Made by a program: the position numbers and the translations under genes
Assembly: GCA_949286705.1 (NCBI GenBank)
Contig: CASEDF010000001.1
Coordinates: 186,001 to 250,000 of the forward strand
Source: an uncultured bacterium
GTDB lineage: Bacteria; Cyanobacteriota; Vampirovibrionia; Gastranaerophilales; Gastranaerophilaceae
Direction of reading: 5' to 3'
Length of the DNA: 64,000 nt
The notes under the pieces: model-generated
The model's database searches: none
Told to the model about the DNA's origin: nothing
What the model saw: only the letters and a program-made list of their open reading frames with translations
Shown: one piece after another, positions 1 to 8,544 of the stretch
Numbering within the stretch: position 1 is the first letter of the stretch
How the letters are laid out: the number at the start of each line of letters is the position of its first letter

Positions 1-135
1 CCTTATTATCTTAAAAATAATAAATACTTTGAATCCGAAAGCTATCAAAATTTTTTGTTGAATTCGCAATATAACAGAAAATTGTTGGAAAATAAGATAA
101 AAAACAAATCTCACGAGGAATTAAAATATGAGTAA
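1..135 (+). CDS. C-terminal end of an unknown protein, cut by the window edge
   Basis: The first frame is open from base 1 to a TAA at 133-135 and gives 44 residues rich in Asn, Lys and Glu, ending in KSHEELKYE. No start lies in the window, so this is read as the tail of a gene that begins upstream. Its stop overlaps the next ATG at 128 in an ATGAGTAA arrangement, typical of translationally coupled operon genes. The coding call rests on the open frame and this overlap only, and no family is recognised. Confidence 0.45.
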   Translation, partial: PYYLKNNKYFESESYQNFLLNSQYNRKLLENKIKNKSHEELKYE

Positions 136-688
136 ATTCATCTTGGTTATGCTTTGTTTTTTAATCTGTATGCCTGCATGTGCTGCCATTCTTACGGATG
201 AACTTGTTGAGTCGACATTATACGATACAAATAAGCCGGAGGCGCATACATCTTATAATTATCAAAGCACGGAAAGGCTTCCTGTGAGGTTGAGAATTGT
301 TGAAAAAATTTCGTCTGAAAAAGATGTATATGAAGGACAGGAAGTTTCTTTCAAGGTGCAGACAAGTGTTTATTACAAAGGAAAACTTGTAATAGAAAAA
401 GGTACAATTGTGCCTGCAAGAGTTGAAACTCTTGTCAAAAGCGGCATGAATGGTATACCTGCAGGTATTATTGTCGGGAATTTTAGTTTTGAAAATATTT
501 CAAAGGGGCAAATTACTGATAGTTATGAAATTACAGGTCAGGACAGAAGTCTGTGGGTTTTTCCGTTGAAATGGGCTTTAACTTTTCTTCCGCCGACCGG
601 ATCTTTAACTAATTTTATAAAAGGCGGACATGCTAAATTAAAAGAAGATAAAACAATAGAAATTTATTATTACCCGAATTGGATATAA
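128..688 (+). CDS. Secreted protein of unknown function
   Basis: The protein has 186 residues. A signal peptide is clear: MSKF, then a hydrophobic stretch to about residue 18 ending CMPACAA, so the mature form is periplasmic or surface exposed; a Cys near the cleavage site leaves a lipoprotein possible. The middle (about 65-120) reads like a beta-rich domain with the pattern G-x-E-V-S-F, then K-G-x-L-V-I-x-K-G-T-I-V-P-A. The secreted protein at 14702-15415 has the same order of elements, so the two may be distant paralogues. A GAGGAA sequence lies before the ATG. The start overlaps the preceding gene and the next gene follows at once, suggesting an operon. Function is unknown. Confidence 0.75.
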   Translation: MSKFILVMLCFLICMPACAAILTDELVESTLYDTNKPEAHTSYNYQSTERLPVRLRIVEKISSEKDVYEGQEVSFKVQTSVYYKGKLVIEKGTIVPARVETLVKSGMNGIPAGIIVGNFSFENISKGQITDSYEITGQDRSLWVFPLKWALTFLPPTGSLTNFIKGGHAKLKEDKTIEIYYYPNWI

Positions 689-690
689 TT

Positions 691-1032
691 ATGGATGATA
701 TATTTGAACGACTTGTGAAGTCTGAATTCCGCAGCAGATTTAAGCTTAAAGATAGGGATAAATTGTATATCAAAGAAAAAGGTCTTGATACAATAAGGCG
801 CCATGCTGAAGAGTTTATTGCAAAAAGAATTGCACCTGCCAATATCCTAAATGACGGAAAGCAAACTCCAATGAAGGGTCATCCTGTTTTTATAGCACAG
901 CATGCAACAGCTTCCTGTTGCAGAAAATGTATTAATAAATGGCATAAAATTTCCTGCGGCAGAGAACTTTCCGCAAAAGAACAGGAGTATCTTGTGAATA
1001 TTATTATGCAATGGATTGAACAACAAATGTAA
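691..1032 (+). CDS. DUF4186 family protein
   Basis: The protein has 113 residues from the ATG at 691. An ATG four codons earlier at 679 would overlap the previous gene, but the family usually starts at MDDIFERL. Recognisable DUF4186 blocks are FRSRFKL, KGLDTIRRHAEEFI, RIAPANILNDGKQTPMKGHP, VFIAQHATASCCRKC and CINKWHKI. The His and Cys residues in HATASCCRKC and the following C suggest a metal site, but this is inference. No biochemical role is known to me for the family. It follows the secreted protein directly and is probably co-transcribed with it. Confidence 0.85.
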   Translation: MDDIFERLVKSEFRSRFKLKDRDKLYIKEKGLDTIRRHAEEFIAKRIAPANILNDGKQTPMKGHPVFIAQHATASCCRKCINKWHKISCGRELSAKEQEYLVNIIMQWIEQQM

Positions 1033-1100
1033 CAGAATTTCTACAGATTTTACAAAACCACTTTTTTTATAATAGAATTATATTAAGGGATACAAGATAT

Positions 1101-1751
1101 ATGAAAAAAATAATTTCTGCAAAAGAAGCTGCAAATATGATAAAAGACGGTTCTTCAATTATGGTCGGCGGATTTTTGAGCTGCGGCACACCCGACAAGA
1201 TTATCGATGAGCTTGTAAAATTGAATGTATCAGATTTGACAATGATTTGTAATGACACATCAACACCCGGAAATGACAGAGGCAAACTCATAGAAAACAG
1301 ACAGGTCAAAAAGGTTATAGCTTCTCATATCGGTACAAATCCCGAAACCGGACGCCAGATGCATGACGGCGAAATTGAGGTGGAACTTGTTCCTATGGGG
1401 ACATTGATTGAAAAAATAAGAGCAAAAGGTACAGGGCTTGGAGGTGTTTTGACTCCTACAGGCGTCGGAACGATTATTGAAGAAGATAAACAAACTATGA
1501 CCATTGACGGTAAAAAATATATCTTTGAAAAACCTTTGGGCGCTGATTTTGCATTAATTTACGGAACAAAAGTTGACAGATACGGTAATGTATCATTTGA
1601 AGGTACAACAAGGAATCATAATACTATAATGGCAACTGCTGCAGAAACCGTAATTGTTCAGGCAGACGAGCTTGTAGATTGTCTGGATCCCAATGAAGTT
1701 GTAATACCGGGGCTTTTTATAGATTATGTTGTTGCAGGTGAGGAGAATTAA
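1101..1751 (+). CDS. atoD: Acetate/butyrate-type CoA-transferase, alpha subunit
   Basis: This is the 216-residue alpha subunit of a family I CoA-transferase (AtoD/ScoA/CtfA type), which moves CoA between acyl-CoA and short-chain acids such as acetate, butyrate or acetoacetate. The N-terminal signature MVGGFLSCGTPDKIID matches the glycine-rich CoA-binding stretch, and GTGLGGVLTPTGVGT is the second family block. Length is normal. The beta subunit begins on the next base, so both are made from one mRNA and form a heteromeric enzyme. The exact acid substrate cannot be told from sequence. No thiolase or beta-oxidation genes lie beside it. Confidence 0.93.
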   Translation: MKKIISAKEAANMIKDGSSIMVGGFLSCGTPDKIIDELVKLNVSDLTMICNDTSTPGNDRGKLIENRQVKKVIASHIGTNPETGRQMHDGEIEVELVPMGTLIEKIRAKGTGLGGVLTPTGVGTIIEEDKQTMTIDGKKYIFEKPLGADFALIYGTKVDRYGNVSFEGTTRNHNTIMATAAETVIVQADELVDCLDPNEVVIPGLFIDYVVAGEEN

Positions 1752-2432
1752 ATGGCAGTAGCGTTACAGGAATTATCAAAAGAAAAAATCCGCGAAATTA
1801 TTGCAAAAAGAGCCGCAAAAGAATTTCAAAACGGTGACGTGGTTACTCTCGGTATAGGTTTGCCTACTGCTGTTGCCGATTATGTGCCGGAAGGAATTAA
1901 CGTAACTTTTCAATCCGAAAACGGACTTTTGGGAGTAGGGAAAAGCCAGAAAGGCGATTTTATTGATAAAAAAATTATAAACGCAGGCGGCGGATATGTG
2001 GAAGCCAAAAAGGGCGCAAGTTTTTATGATTCACAGATGGCATTTACCATGATGCGGGGCGGACATATTGATGCGACTGTTCTCGGGGCTTTGCAGGTTG
2101 ATGAGGAAGGAAGTCTTGCAAGCTGGCTTATCCCCGGCAAATTTGTTCCTGGTATGGGAGGCTCCATGGATCTTGTTGTCGGTGCAAAAAAGGTTATTGT
2201 GGCCATGGAACACACATCAAAAGGTCAGATAAAAATAGTCAAAAAATGTAATTTGCCTCTGACAGCATATCGGGAAGTCAATTTGATAATAACAGAGCGC
2301 TGCGTATTTCATGTTACACCGCAAGGACTTGTTATGACGGATATTAATCCGATGTTTTCCGTTGAGGATATTAAAGAGTCCGTCACGGCGGATTTTACCG
2401 TAAGTGATAACTTGCAGTATATGGAAATATAA
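1752..2432 (+). CDS. atoA: Acetate/butyrate-type CoA-transferase, beta subunit
   Basis: This 226-residue beta subunit carries the catalytic glutamate in the motif SENGLLG (residue about 57), which forms the glutamyl-CoA thioester intermediate in family I CoA-transferases. Other family marks are TLGIGLPTAVADYVP near the N-terminus and GGHIDATVLGALQVD in the middle. It abuts atoD with no gap and has GAGG just before its ATG, inside the end of atoD. The two together are complete and look functional. They are probably used for acetate or butyrate exchange in a fermentative cell. Confidence 0.93.
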   Translation: MAVALQELSKEKIREIIAKRAAKEFQNGDVVTLGIGLPTAVADYVPEGINVTFQSENGLLGVGKSQKGDFIDKKIINAGGGYVEAKKGASFYDSQMAFTMMRGGHIDATVLGALQVDEEGSLASWLIPGKFVPGMGGSMDLVVGAKKVIVAMEHTSKGQIKIVKKCNLPLTAYREVNLIITERCVFHVTPQGLVMTDINPMFSVEDIKESVTADFTVSDNLQYMEI

Positions 2433-2498
2433 ATTTATATTAATTTTAATTGTTAAGAGATTTTATTCCTGCTAGAATTGTTTCAACGGGGTAAACTT

Positions 2499-5387
2499 AT
2501 GTTCTATGCGGATTTACATATACATTCAAAATATTCTAGAGCCACTAGCAAAGACTGCGACCTTGAACACTTGGCTCTCTGGGCACAGAAAAAAGGTTTG
2601 AGTGTAATTTCAACGGGTGATTTTACGCATCCTGCGTGGTTTAAAGAGATTAACGAAAAATTAATTCCTGACGGATGCGGCGCTTACAGGTTAAAGCCCG
2701 AAATTGAAAAACAAATTTTTAAAAATTCGGAACCGGTCAGATTTATTTTGTCTGTTGAAATTTCCACAATTTATAAAAAAGGTGATAAAACCCGCAAAGT
2801 TCACCATGTTGTATTCACACCGGATATTGAAACTGCGCAGAATTTCAGACAGAAACTTGATGCCATAGGCAATATTAATTCAGACGGGCGTCCGATTTTC
2901 GGATTGGATTCAAGAAGTCTGCTTGAAACTGTTTTGGAATCAGGCGAAAATTCTTATATAATTCCGGCACATATTTGGACCCCGTGGTTTTCAGTTTTAG
3001 GGTCAAAATCGGGTTTTGATTCTATTGAAGAATGTTATGAAGATTTATCCGATCATATTTTTGCCGTTGAAACAGGACTTTCTTCCGATCCTGAAATGAA
3101 TTGGAAAGTGTCAAAACTGGATAAATTCCGTCTTGTTTCAAATTCCGATGCGCATTCGCCCTCAAAACTCGCTCGTGAAGCAACTGTTTTTGATACAAAC
3201 CCTGATTATTTCAGCATTATGAAAGCTTTAAAAACAGGTGATGGCTATGTCGGAACAGTTGAATTTTTCCCGGAAGAAGGCAAATACCACGAGGACGGAC
3301 ACAGAAAATGTAATATCTGTCTTACACCCGATGAAACAAAAAAAGTCAACGGGATTTGTCCGGTTTGCGGAAAGCCTTTGACCATCGGGGTTTTAAACAG
3401 GGTAAATGAACTTGCTGACAGAGCCTTTGACAGTGATTTTATCCCTGAAACAGGCGGAAAAGTTTATAGTCTTGTTCCTTTGCCGGAAATTGTTTCCGAG
3501 ATTATGCAGGTCGGACCGTCAAGCAAATCAGTTGTTAATGAATACGAAAGATTAATTCATAAATTCGGGTCGGAGCTTTCAATTTTGAGAAATGTTCCCG
3601 TTGATGAGCTTTCAAAAGATTTTCCCATGCTCGGTGAGGCAATTTCAAGGCTTCGTGCGGGAAAAGTTATAAAACATGCAGGCTATGACGGTGAATACGG
3701 TGTTATCAGACTTTTTGACGACAGTGAAATCGTGAAAAAAAATTGTATAAATCTCAAACTTGATATTGATATTCCGCAAACAGTTGTAAAAGAGCCTGAA
3801 AAAACCATAATTCAAGAAAAAATTTCAGTTCAAAACACGGTTGAAGAGAAAATTTCTCATCAAAATTCTTCGGGTTTGGATGAATATCAAAAAGCCGCTG
3901 TCGAAAGTAATTCTCATCAATTGTTAATAACAGCAGGCCCGGGTTCCGGCAAAACAACCGTACTCACCCGTCGTATCGCATATTTAATTAATCTGAATAA
4001 AGTTTATGCTGAGAATTGCCTTGCCATAACATTTACACGGCGTGCAGCTCAGGAAATGCGCGGCAGGTTGAAAATTCTTCTGGCGGAAAAATCTTCCTCC
4101 GTTAATATTCATACATTTCATTCTTTGTGTTTGTCAATTTTAAAAGAAAATTATGAAAAAGCCGGATTGGACAAGAATTTTGGAGTTATAAGCGAGCAGG
4201 AAAAGGCTTTGTATGATGTAGTTCCTGAAAATTTGATTGAATTTGATGATTTAATAACTTTTACTGTAAAACTGTTTGAGAATTATCCTGAAATCAGAGA
4301 ATTTTATCAGGAAAAATTCAAAATGGTTTTTGTTGATGAATATCAGGATATTGACGAAAACCAGTATAAATTAATTAAATTACTTGTGCCTGAAAACGGG
4401 AATATTTGTGTTATAGGCGATTCCAATCAGGCGATTTACGGGTTTAGGGGCGGCAGTGCAAAATTCTTTGATAATTTTAAAAATGACTACAAAGATGTTG
4501 AAATTGTTTATCTTAAAAATAATTACCGTTCAAATGAGGGGATTGTAAACGCTTCAAATCAGATTATCAGCTCTTATGATATTATTTCGCGCTATGACAG
4601 ACCGCAGGAAAAAATTACAATCCATACGGCGCCTACAGACAGGGCAGAGGCGGAATTTATCGTAAGCAGTATTGAAAATTTAATCGGCGGTCACAGTTTC
4701 TTTTCAATAGATTCATCAAGGTCATCAGGTGATAAGGATGATTTGTCGTTTTCTGATTTTGCGATTTTATACAGAACTTCATCACAGCTAAAGCCGATAT
4801 TGGAAGCCCTTGAAAGATCCGGCATGCCGTTTGTGAAGCTTTCGGATGATATGCTTTGTGATAAAAAATCCGTCAGAGATTTGTTAAAAGGGTTAAAAGA
4901 TGATATTCCCGTTGCTGAGCAATTGGAAGGCGCATCAGGTGAAATTGAAGATTATATTTTGAATTATTTGAAAAATATTGCCTTGAATTGTAGTTCTAAA
5001 GCGGAATTTATACATGAGGTATCGTTGTTAAGAGAATCCGACACCCTTGACAGCCGTGCGGACAGAATTTCTTTAATGACGCTGCATGCTTCAAAGGGGT
5101 TGGAATTCAGATGTGTGTTTATTGCAGGGCTTGAAAACGGGATTATTCCGTTATATAAAGCGCAGACACAAGATGAACTTGAAGAAGAAAGACGTTTGCT
5201 TTATGTCGGTATGACAAGGGCAAAAGACAGATTGTTTTTGTGCCGTGCTCTAAAAAGACTGCAATACGGGACATTCAAAAACCTTCCTGTATCTCCGTTT
5301 TTGGCAAAAATCGAGGAAGATTTGCTTAATTTTTCAAAATTTGAACAAAAAGAAAAAGATAATTCCAAACAGTTGAGTTTGTTCTAA
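2499..5387 (+). CDS. EndoQ-like PHP nuclease fused to a UvrD/Rep-family helicase
   Basis: The ATG at 2499 follows a GGGG ribosome site and gives 962 residues; an in-frame TTG at 2478 is less likely. Residues 1 to about 400 are a PHP-fold domain of the TIGR00375/endonuclease Q type: DLHIHSKYSRA, STGDFTHP, IIPAHIWTPWF and SNSDAHSP supply the metal ligands, followed by a zinc knuckle CNIC...CPVC. Known EndoQ cleaves DNA 5' to deaminated bases. From about residue 460 a superfamily 1A helicase follows: Walker A AGPGSGKTT, VDEYQDID, GDSNQAIYGFRGG, LKNNYRS, TLHASKGLEF and VGMTRAKDRL. It ends in QLSLF, resembling a clamp-binding tail. A repair enzyme that nicks damaged DNA and unwinds it is inferred. 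Confidence 0.88.
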   Translation: MFYADLHIHSKYSRATSKDCDLEHLALWAQKKGLSVISTGDFTHPAWFKEINEKLIPDGCGAYRLKPEIEKQIFKNSEPVRFILSVEISTIYKKGDKTRKVHHVVFTPDIETAQNFRQKLDAIGNINSDGRPIFGLDSRSLLETVLESGENSYIIPAHIWTPWFSVLGSKSGFDSIEECYEDLSDHIFAVETGLSSDPEMNWKVSKLDKFRLVSNSDAHSPSKLAREATVFDTNPDYFSIMKALKTGDGYVGTVEFFPEEGKYHEDGHRKCNICLTPDETKKVNGICPVCGKPLTIGVLNRVNELADRAFDSDFIPETGGKVYSLVPLPEIVSEIMQVGPSSKSVVNEYERLIHKFGSELSILRNVPVDELSKDFPMLGEAISRLRAGKVIKHAGYDGEYGVIRLFDDSEIVKKNCINLKLDIDIPQTVVKEPEKTIIQEKISVQNTVEEKISHQNSSGLDEYQKAAVESNSHQLLITAGPGSGKTTVLTRRIAYLINLNKVYAENCLAITFTRRAAQEMRGRLKILLAEKSSSVNIHTFHSLCLSILKENYEKAGLDKNFGVISEQEKALYDVVPENLIEFDDLITFTVKLFENYPEIREFYQEKFKMVFVDEYQDIDENQYKLIKLLVPENGNICVIGDSNQAIYGFRGGSAKFFDNFKNDYKDVEIVYLKNNYRSNEGIVNASNQIISSYDIISRYDRPQEKITIHTAPTDRAEAEFIVSSIENLIGGHSFFSIDSSRSSGDKDDLSFSDFAILYRTSSQLKPILEALERSGMPFVKLSDDMLCDKKSVRDLLKGLKDDIPVAEQLEGASGEIEDYILNYLKNIALNCSSKAEFIHEVSLLRESDTLDSRADRISLMTLHASKGLEFRCVFIAGLENGIIPLYKAQTQDELEEERRLLYVGMTRAKDRLFLCRALKRLQYGTFKNLPVSPFLAKIEEDLLNFSKFEQKEKDNSKQLSLF

Positions 5388-5396
5388 AATATATAA

Positions 5397-5993
5397 CTAT
5401 TTTTCATTTCCGAAATACCATTGGCGTCTCGGTACGGAATAATCTAGGGGTGTTATTATCTTATTATATTTTCGTGCAATTTCTTTTAATATCATTCGGT
5501 AAGCTCCTGCAATAGTTGCGGTGTTTATATAGGGATGACCATAATGGTGTTTAACTTCTTTAATAATTATTGGAGCAAATTCTTTTAAAAGATTATTTAT
5601 CTCATCTGTGTTATTTATTCCAAGATTTCCTAATTCAGAAAAGAAACTTTTATGATAAATAAATTCATATTCTTTTAGACCTAATAAGTCCCAAAAAGTG
5701 TCATAAAAAGGAACGCTATAAGCTCTTAACCAATCCCACATAATTTCAGGATCCGTTACATTTGGATTGTCTATATGACAACGTTTACAGAGCAAAATTA
5801 AATTTGAAGGTTCGTCTTTTCCGCCAGATGATGCGGGGATTATGTGACATTTTTCTAATTTTGTTCTGCAGCCGCAGCGCCAGCATCTTTCATGTGCTTC
5901 AGATGCATCTACACTTAATCCGCATTCATCCACTCTGGAAAACCAATAATTAACAATATCTTCGATTGTAGTTCTGATAGAACTTCTCTGCAA
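5397..5993 (-). CDS. HNH endonuclease domain protein
   Basis: The protein has 198 residues and begins at a TTG preceded by AAAGGGG. An HNH nuclease core lies at about 33-80: CWRCGCRTKLEKCHIIP, then SGGKDEPSNLILLCKRCH, with two Cys pairs for the structural zinc and the HII catalytic His. The rest (90-198) is a mixed helical region of unknown role. No methyltransferase or other restriction partner is adjacent, so a stand-alone or homing-type nuclease is possible. It lies convergent to the helicase gene with a gap of only nine bases. Confidence 0.75.
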   Translation of the reverse strand: MQRSSIRTTIEDIVNYWFSRVDECGLSVDASEAHERCWRCGCRTKLEKCHIIPASSGGKDEPSNLILLCKRCHIDNPNVTDPEIMWDWLRAYSVPFYDTFWDLLGLKEYEFIYHKSFFSELGNLGINNTDEINNLLKEFAPIIIKEVKHHYGHPYINTATIAGAYRMILKEIARKYNKIITPLDYSVPRRQWYFGNEK

Positions 5994-6130
5994 ATATTTA
6001 CCCCTTTTATAAATGATATTTTTATTATAATAAATGGAAAGTTTTATAATTTATATACGTTATTTTAAATGTTTACATTTGTTATATAAAGTTTTAACAA
6101 TCATATAGCTATTTGTATAAAGGATTTTCC

Positions 6131-6174
6131 AAATAAAAAGGATGATAACTTTAAGTTATCATCCTTTTTATTTG
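6131..6174. terminator. Bidirectional terminator beside tRNA-Ala
   Basis: A long inverted repeat with arms AAATAAAAAGGATGATAACT and its complement meets around 6152. On the minus strand it directly follows tRNA-Ala and ends in a T-rich stretch, so it should end the tRNA transcript. Its symmetry would let it work in both directions. Confidence 0.75.
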
Positions 6175-6245
6175 GAGGTTAGGAGATTCGAACTCCTGAC
6201 CCCCTGCGTGCAAAGCAGGTGCTCTACCAGCTGAGCTAAACCCCC
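6173..6245 (-). tRNA. tRNA-Ala (anticodon TGC)
   Basis: The reverse strand folds as a complete 73-nt cloverleaf. The acceptor stem is GGGGGTT paired with AACCTCC plus discriminator A. The D arm is GCTC/GAGC, the anticodon arm CCTGC-TTTGCAC-GCAGG with anticodon TGC, and the T arm AGGAG-TTCGAAT-CTCCT. No CCA is encoded. It is isolated, with no rRNA genes nearby. Confidence 0.96.
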
Positions 6246-6402
6246 GATTATATTGTTAATTTTTTAACAATCAATCTTTTGGTGAAAGCAAAAAATTGTA
6301 CTTTTTGGGTTCTGTGGGTAATGTATACAACTTTTTGCTTGTGATATTTATTTGTCACATTTTTTATTTTACATGAAGAATTTTTTTTGTAAAGTAGTTT
6401 CT

Positions 6403-6759
6403 TTATAAATTTTCTTCAAATTTTTTTAAAAAATTTTCAAGTTTTGGCTTATTATTTAAGTACCACCAGCCTATTAATGCTTCAAAAGCCGTTGCCTGAC
6501 GGTATTCGGATTGATTTGAACGTCTTGCAGCGGGTACAGGCAAATTCCTTGCGCGTCTTGCAATATCAAATTCTTCTCCGGTTAATTCATTTTCTATTGT
6601 ATTCAACAATTCCGCCTGATAGGATGCCTTTACTTTTGCTGTTGTTAATTTATGCAGCATTTCGGCTTTTGGTGTTTGGTATATTGTGTGTTCCCTAATA
6701 AATAATTCCCAAACCGCGTCGCCCAAATATGCGTAATGTCTTAAGTTTATTTCTGCCAT
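6403..6759 (-). CDS. mrnC: Mini-ribonuclease III
   Basis: This 118-residue protein is an RNase III catalytic domain without a dsRNA-binding domain, as in MrnC, which matures 23S rRNA ends. AYLGDAVWELFIREH is the metal-binding signature, and TAFEALIGWWYL is the second acidic motif. Length is close to the family norm. There is no Shine-Dalgarno. A TAAAAT hexamer ends exactly six bases before the ATG, pointing to a leaderless mRNA. The gene stands alone. Confidence 0.92.
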   Translation of the reverse strand: MAEINLRHYAYLGDAVWELFIREHTIYQTPKAEMLHKLTTAKVKASYQAELLNTIENELTGEEFDIARRARNLPVPAARRSNQSEYRQATAFEALIGWWYLNNKPKLENFLKKFEENL

Positions 6760-6831
6760 ATTTTTATTTTACTATAAAAATCAGTTGTATTATTTGTTTT
6801 GTTATGGGATAATAATTTTACAGGAGAATTT

Positions 6832-7473
6832 ATGAAAAAGGCGGTCTTGTCACTTATAGCTTTCATTTTATTAACATCGACTTATGCATTTGGTGAATGT
6901 ACCTGCAAGCCTGTTTGTAAATGTTCCCCCGAATGCAGCTGTGATTGTAAAACTAAATTGCAAAATGCGGAATATTCTAATTATAAGCCGCGTTCTATTT
7001 TTGCGGATGATTTGAAATTTAACCGGAATTTTGCCGATCAGGTTAAAAAGGAACGTGCGGCTGTTTCTAATGCGCTTGGTTTAACCGAAGAACAGGCAAA
7101 ATGCAGAGTTGAAATGACACGAAAAAATACAGTGATTTTGGAAGAAAAATTTCGTATACTTTATGATGAAAATTATAAATTAAAAATGCTTAAAGCCGAA
7201 AACGCCGCAAAAGATGCTATTAAGGCTCAAGAAGATAAAGTAAATTGTATTAAAAGAGAAATTAAGAGTATTGTAGAAGAAGAAAATAAAGAGTTTAATA
7301 AAATTCTTGACCGTCAGCAGCGTGCTAAATTAAGAATGATTCAAAAGCTTCAACGCAAAGCAATGAAGGAAAGCGCTAAGCAAAAAAATTATTACAAATC
7401 TAATCCTAAAATGCGACCGTTTGCAATGCCCGAAAAACAAAATTGCGATTGTGTTACAGGTGAATTGGAATAG
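6832..7473 (+). CDS. Secreted cysteine-rich, Spy/CpxP-like protein
   Basis: The ATG at 6832 follows CAGGAGAATTT and gives 213 residues. A signal peptide covers residues 1 to about 21 (ending STYAFG). Next comes a Cys cluster, CTCKPVCKCSPECSCDC, with eight Cys in 17 residues, likely metal binding or disulfide linked. From about residue 60 the protein is predicted to be helical and highly charged, with LGLTEEQ and later ILDRQQRAKLRMIQKL, which resemble the LTxxQ repeats of Spy/CpxP periplasmic chaperones. The Spy link is suggestive, not certain. The N-terminal Cys cluster is not part of the Spy family. A strong terminator follows. Confidence 0.7.
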   Translation: MKKAVLSLIAFILLTSTYAFGECTCKPVCKCSPECSCDCKTKLQNAEYSNYKPRSIFADDLKFNRNFADQVKKERAAVSNALGLTEEQAKCRVEMTRKNTVILEEKFRILYDENYKLKMLKAENAAKDAIKAQEDKVNCIKREIKSIVEEENKEFNKILDRQQRAKLRMIQKLQRKAMKESAKQKNYYKSNPKMRPFAMPEKQNCDCVTGELE

Positions 7474-7489
7474 AATACTTAATTACATA

Positions 7490-7514
7490 AAAAAGCGGCA
7501 TTGCCGCTTTTTAT
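7490..7514 (+). terminator. Intrinsic terminator
   Basis: The stem AAAGCGGCA/TTGCCGCTTT is followed by a T-run, 17 bases after the stop of the Spy-like gene. The A-rich 5' side also lets it serve the opposing gene at 7522-7794. Confidence 0.85.
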
Positions 7515-7521
7515 TTTTCCC

Positions 7522-7794
7522 CTATTTCCATAATTTTTTTATTTTATCAATTATTTCTTTTATCCATTTAGTCAAGTCAAAATCTTCATCTTCCGGAAGT
7601 TCAAGTTTTCCGCTCATTGTGAAGGTATCGATTTCAGGCTTTGAAGCGAAAATGTTGATTTCTTCATGTTTTTCTTCGTGTTCTTTCCGCCCTTGACTCA
7701 TATAGCCAAGGTTCCCTGCGCCGCCGTCGTTTTGCATATTCGCTGCGGCTTTGATTACCGGTTTTGAACTCAAAACGTTTACATCGAAACTCAT
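7522..7794 (-). CDS. Small hypothetical protein
   Basis: The frame encodes 90 residues with no recognised domain. The N-terminal half has MSFDVNVLSSKPVIKAAAN, and a similar SKP-containing stretch, INIFASKPEIDTFTM, comes later, hinting at an imperfect internal repeat. The C-terminus (about 70-90) is amphipathic: LTKWIKEIIDKIKKLW. A GGGGAC sequence lies a few bases before the ATG. Base composition is like neighbouring genes. It is a plausible real gene but unconfirmed, and a competing opposite-strand frame covers part of it. Confidence 0.55.
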   Translation of the reverse strand: MSFDVNVLSSKPVIKAAANMQNDGGAGNLGYMSQGRKEHEEKHEEINIFASKPEIDTFTMSGKLELPEDEDFDLTKWIKEIIDKIKKLWK

Positions 7795-7894
7795 TCTTCC
7801 GTCCCCTTGGTTTTTCCCTTATATATATAAAGTATTTTTCATGAAGAAATGTTACAATTTTGGCCGGATTGTAACAAAAAATTTACAATACGTT

Positions 7895-8482
7895 TCAAGC
7901 TTCAAATTTAAAAACAACCTGGGTTTTGAACCCGATTTCAAACAAATCTTTTTTACGGATGGCATAAGTTATGTCAGGCCGGTAATCAATATTGTTCGGG
8001 GTTAAGTAAAATTCCGTTATATTATTTTCGCTGTCATAATTGACGCGTACTTTTTTGATTAAATTTACGTGAGCTCTGTCAAGTCCGTCAGCTATTTTCA
8101 AAATTCCGGCAAGGCGTTTGACTGTTTTTCGGTCTTTTTTATCAAGGGTACAGTATATTTCGTGTTCTTTTTTGTCAGGAAGTCCGCCTCTGTGATATCT
8201 GCAGATGCATGAAATTATATGTTTTTCTTTTTCGGAATAATTTTCAAGTCCGTAATCAAGAACCATTTTTTGGCTGTGTTTGTGGTGGCTTTTGGAATCT
8301 ATATAATAACCTATATCATGTAAAAGAGCAGCTTCTTCCAGATATTTGCGTTGTTTATTTGAAAGTTCTTTTAATGTGTCATTCACACCGTCAAAAATCA
8401 TCATAGACAATCTTCTTACCTCTTGCGGGTGAGAGGAGTTGTTTGAGAACTTTTCCAGCATTTGTTCCGTTGTAAGTTTCAT
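7895..8482 (-). CDS. HD-domain phosphohydrolase (Ppx/GppA C-terminal type)
   Basis: This 195-residue protein starts at the ATG at 8482; an in-frame upstream start at 8500 is less likely. The HD core is LLHDIGYYID, then HHKHSQKMV, CRYHRGGLP and ILKIADGLDRAH. This set of His/Asp ligands matches the C-terminal helical domain of exopolyphosphatase/GppA proteins, here as a single-domain protein without the ASKHA ATPase half. The substrate is unknown; polyphosphate or (p)ppGpp-type nucleotides are guesses. It is divergent from the diguanylate cyclase, sharing a 62-bp intergenic region. Confidence 0.82.
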   Translation of the reverse strand: MKLTTEQMLEKFSNNSSHPQEVRRLSMMIFDGVNDTLKELSNKQRKYLEEAALLHDIGYYIDSKSHHKHSQKMVLDYGLENYSEKEKHIISCICRYHRGGLPDKKEHEIYCTLDKKDRKTVKRLAGILKIADGLDRAHVNLIKKVRVNYDSENNITEFYLTPNNIDYRPDITYAIRKKDLFEIGFKTQVVFKFEA

Positions 8483-8544
8483 ATATTTTAAGTTTAGCAA
8501 AAAAATATCTGTGCCGCAATTTTTATGGTATAATTTTCCTTGAT

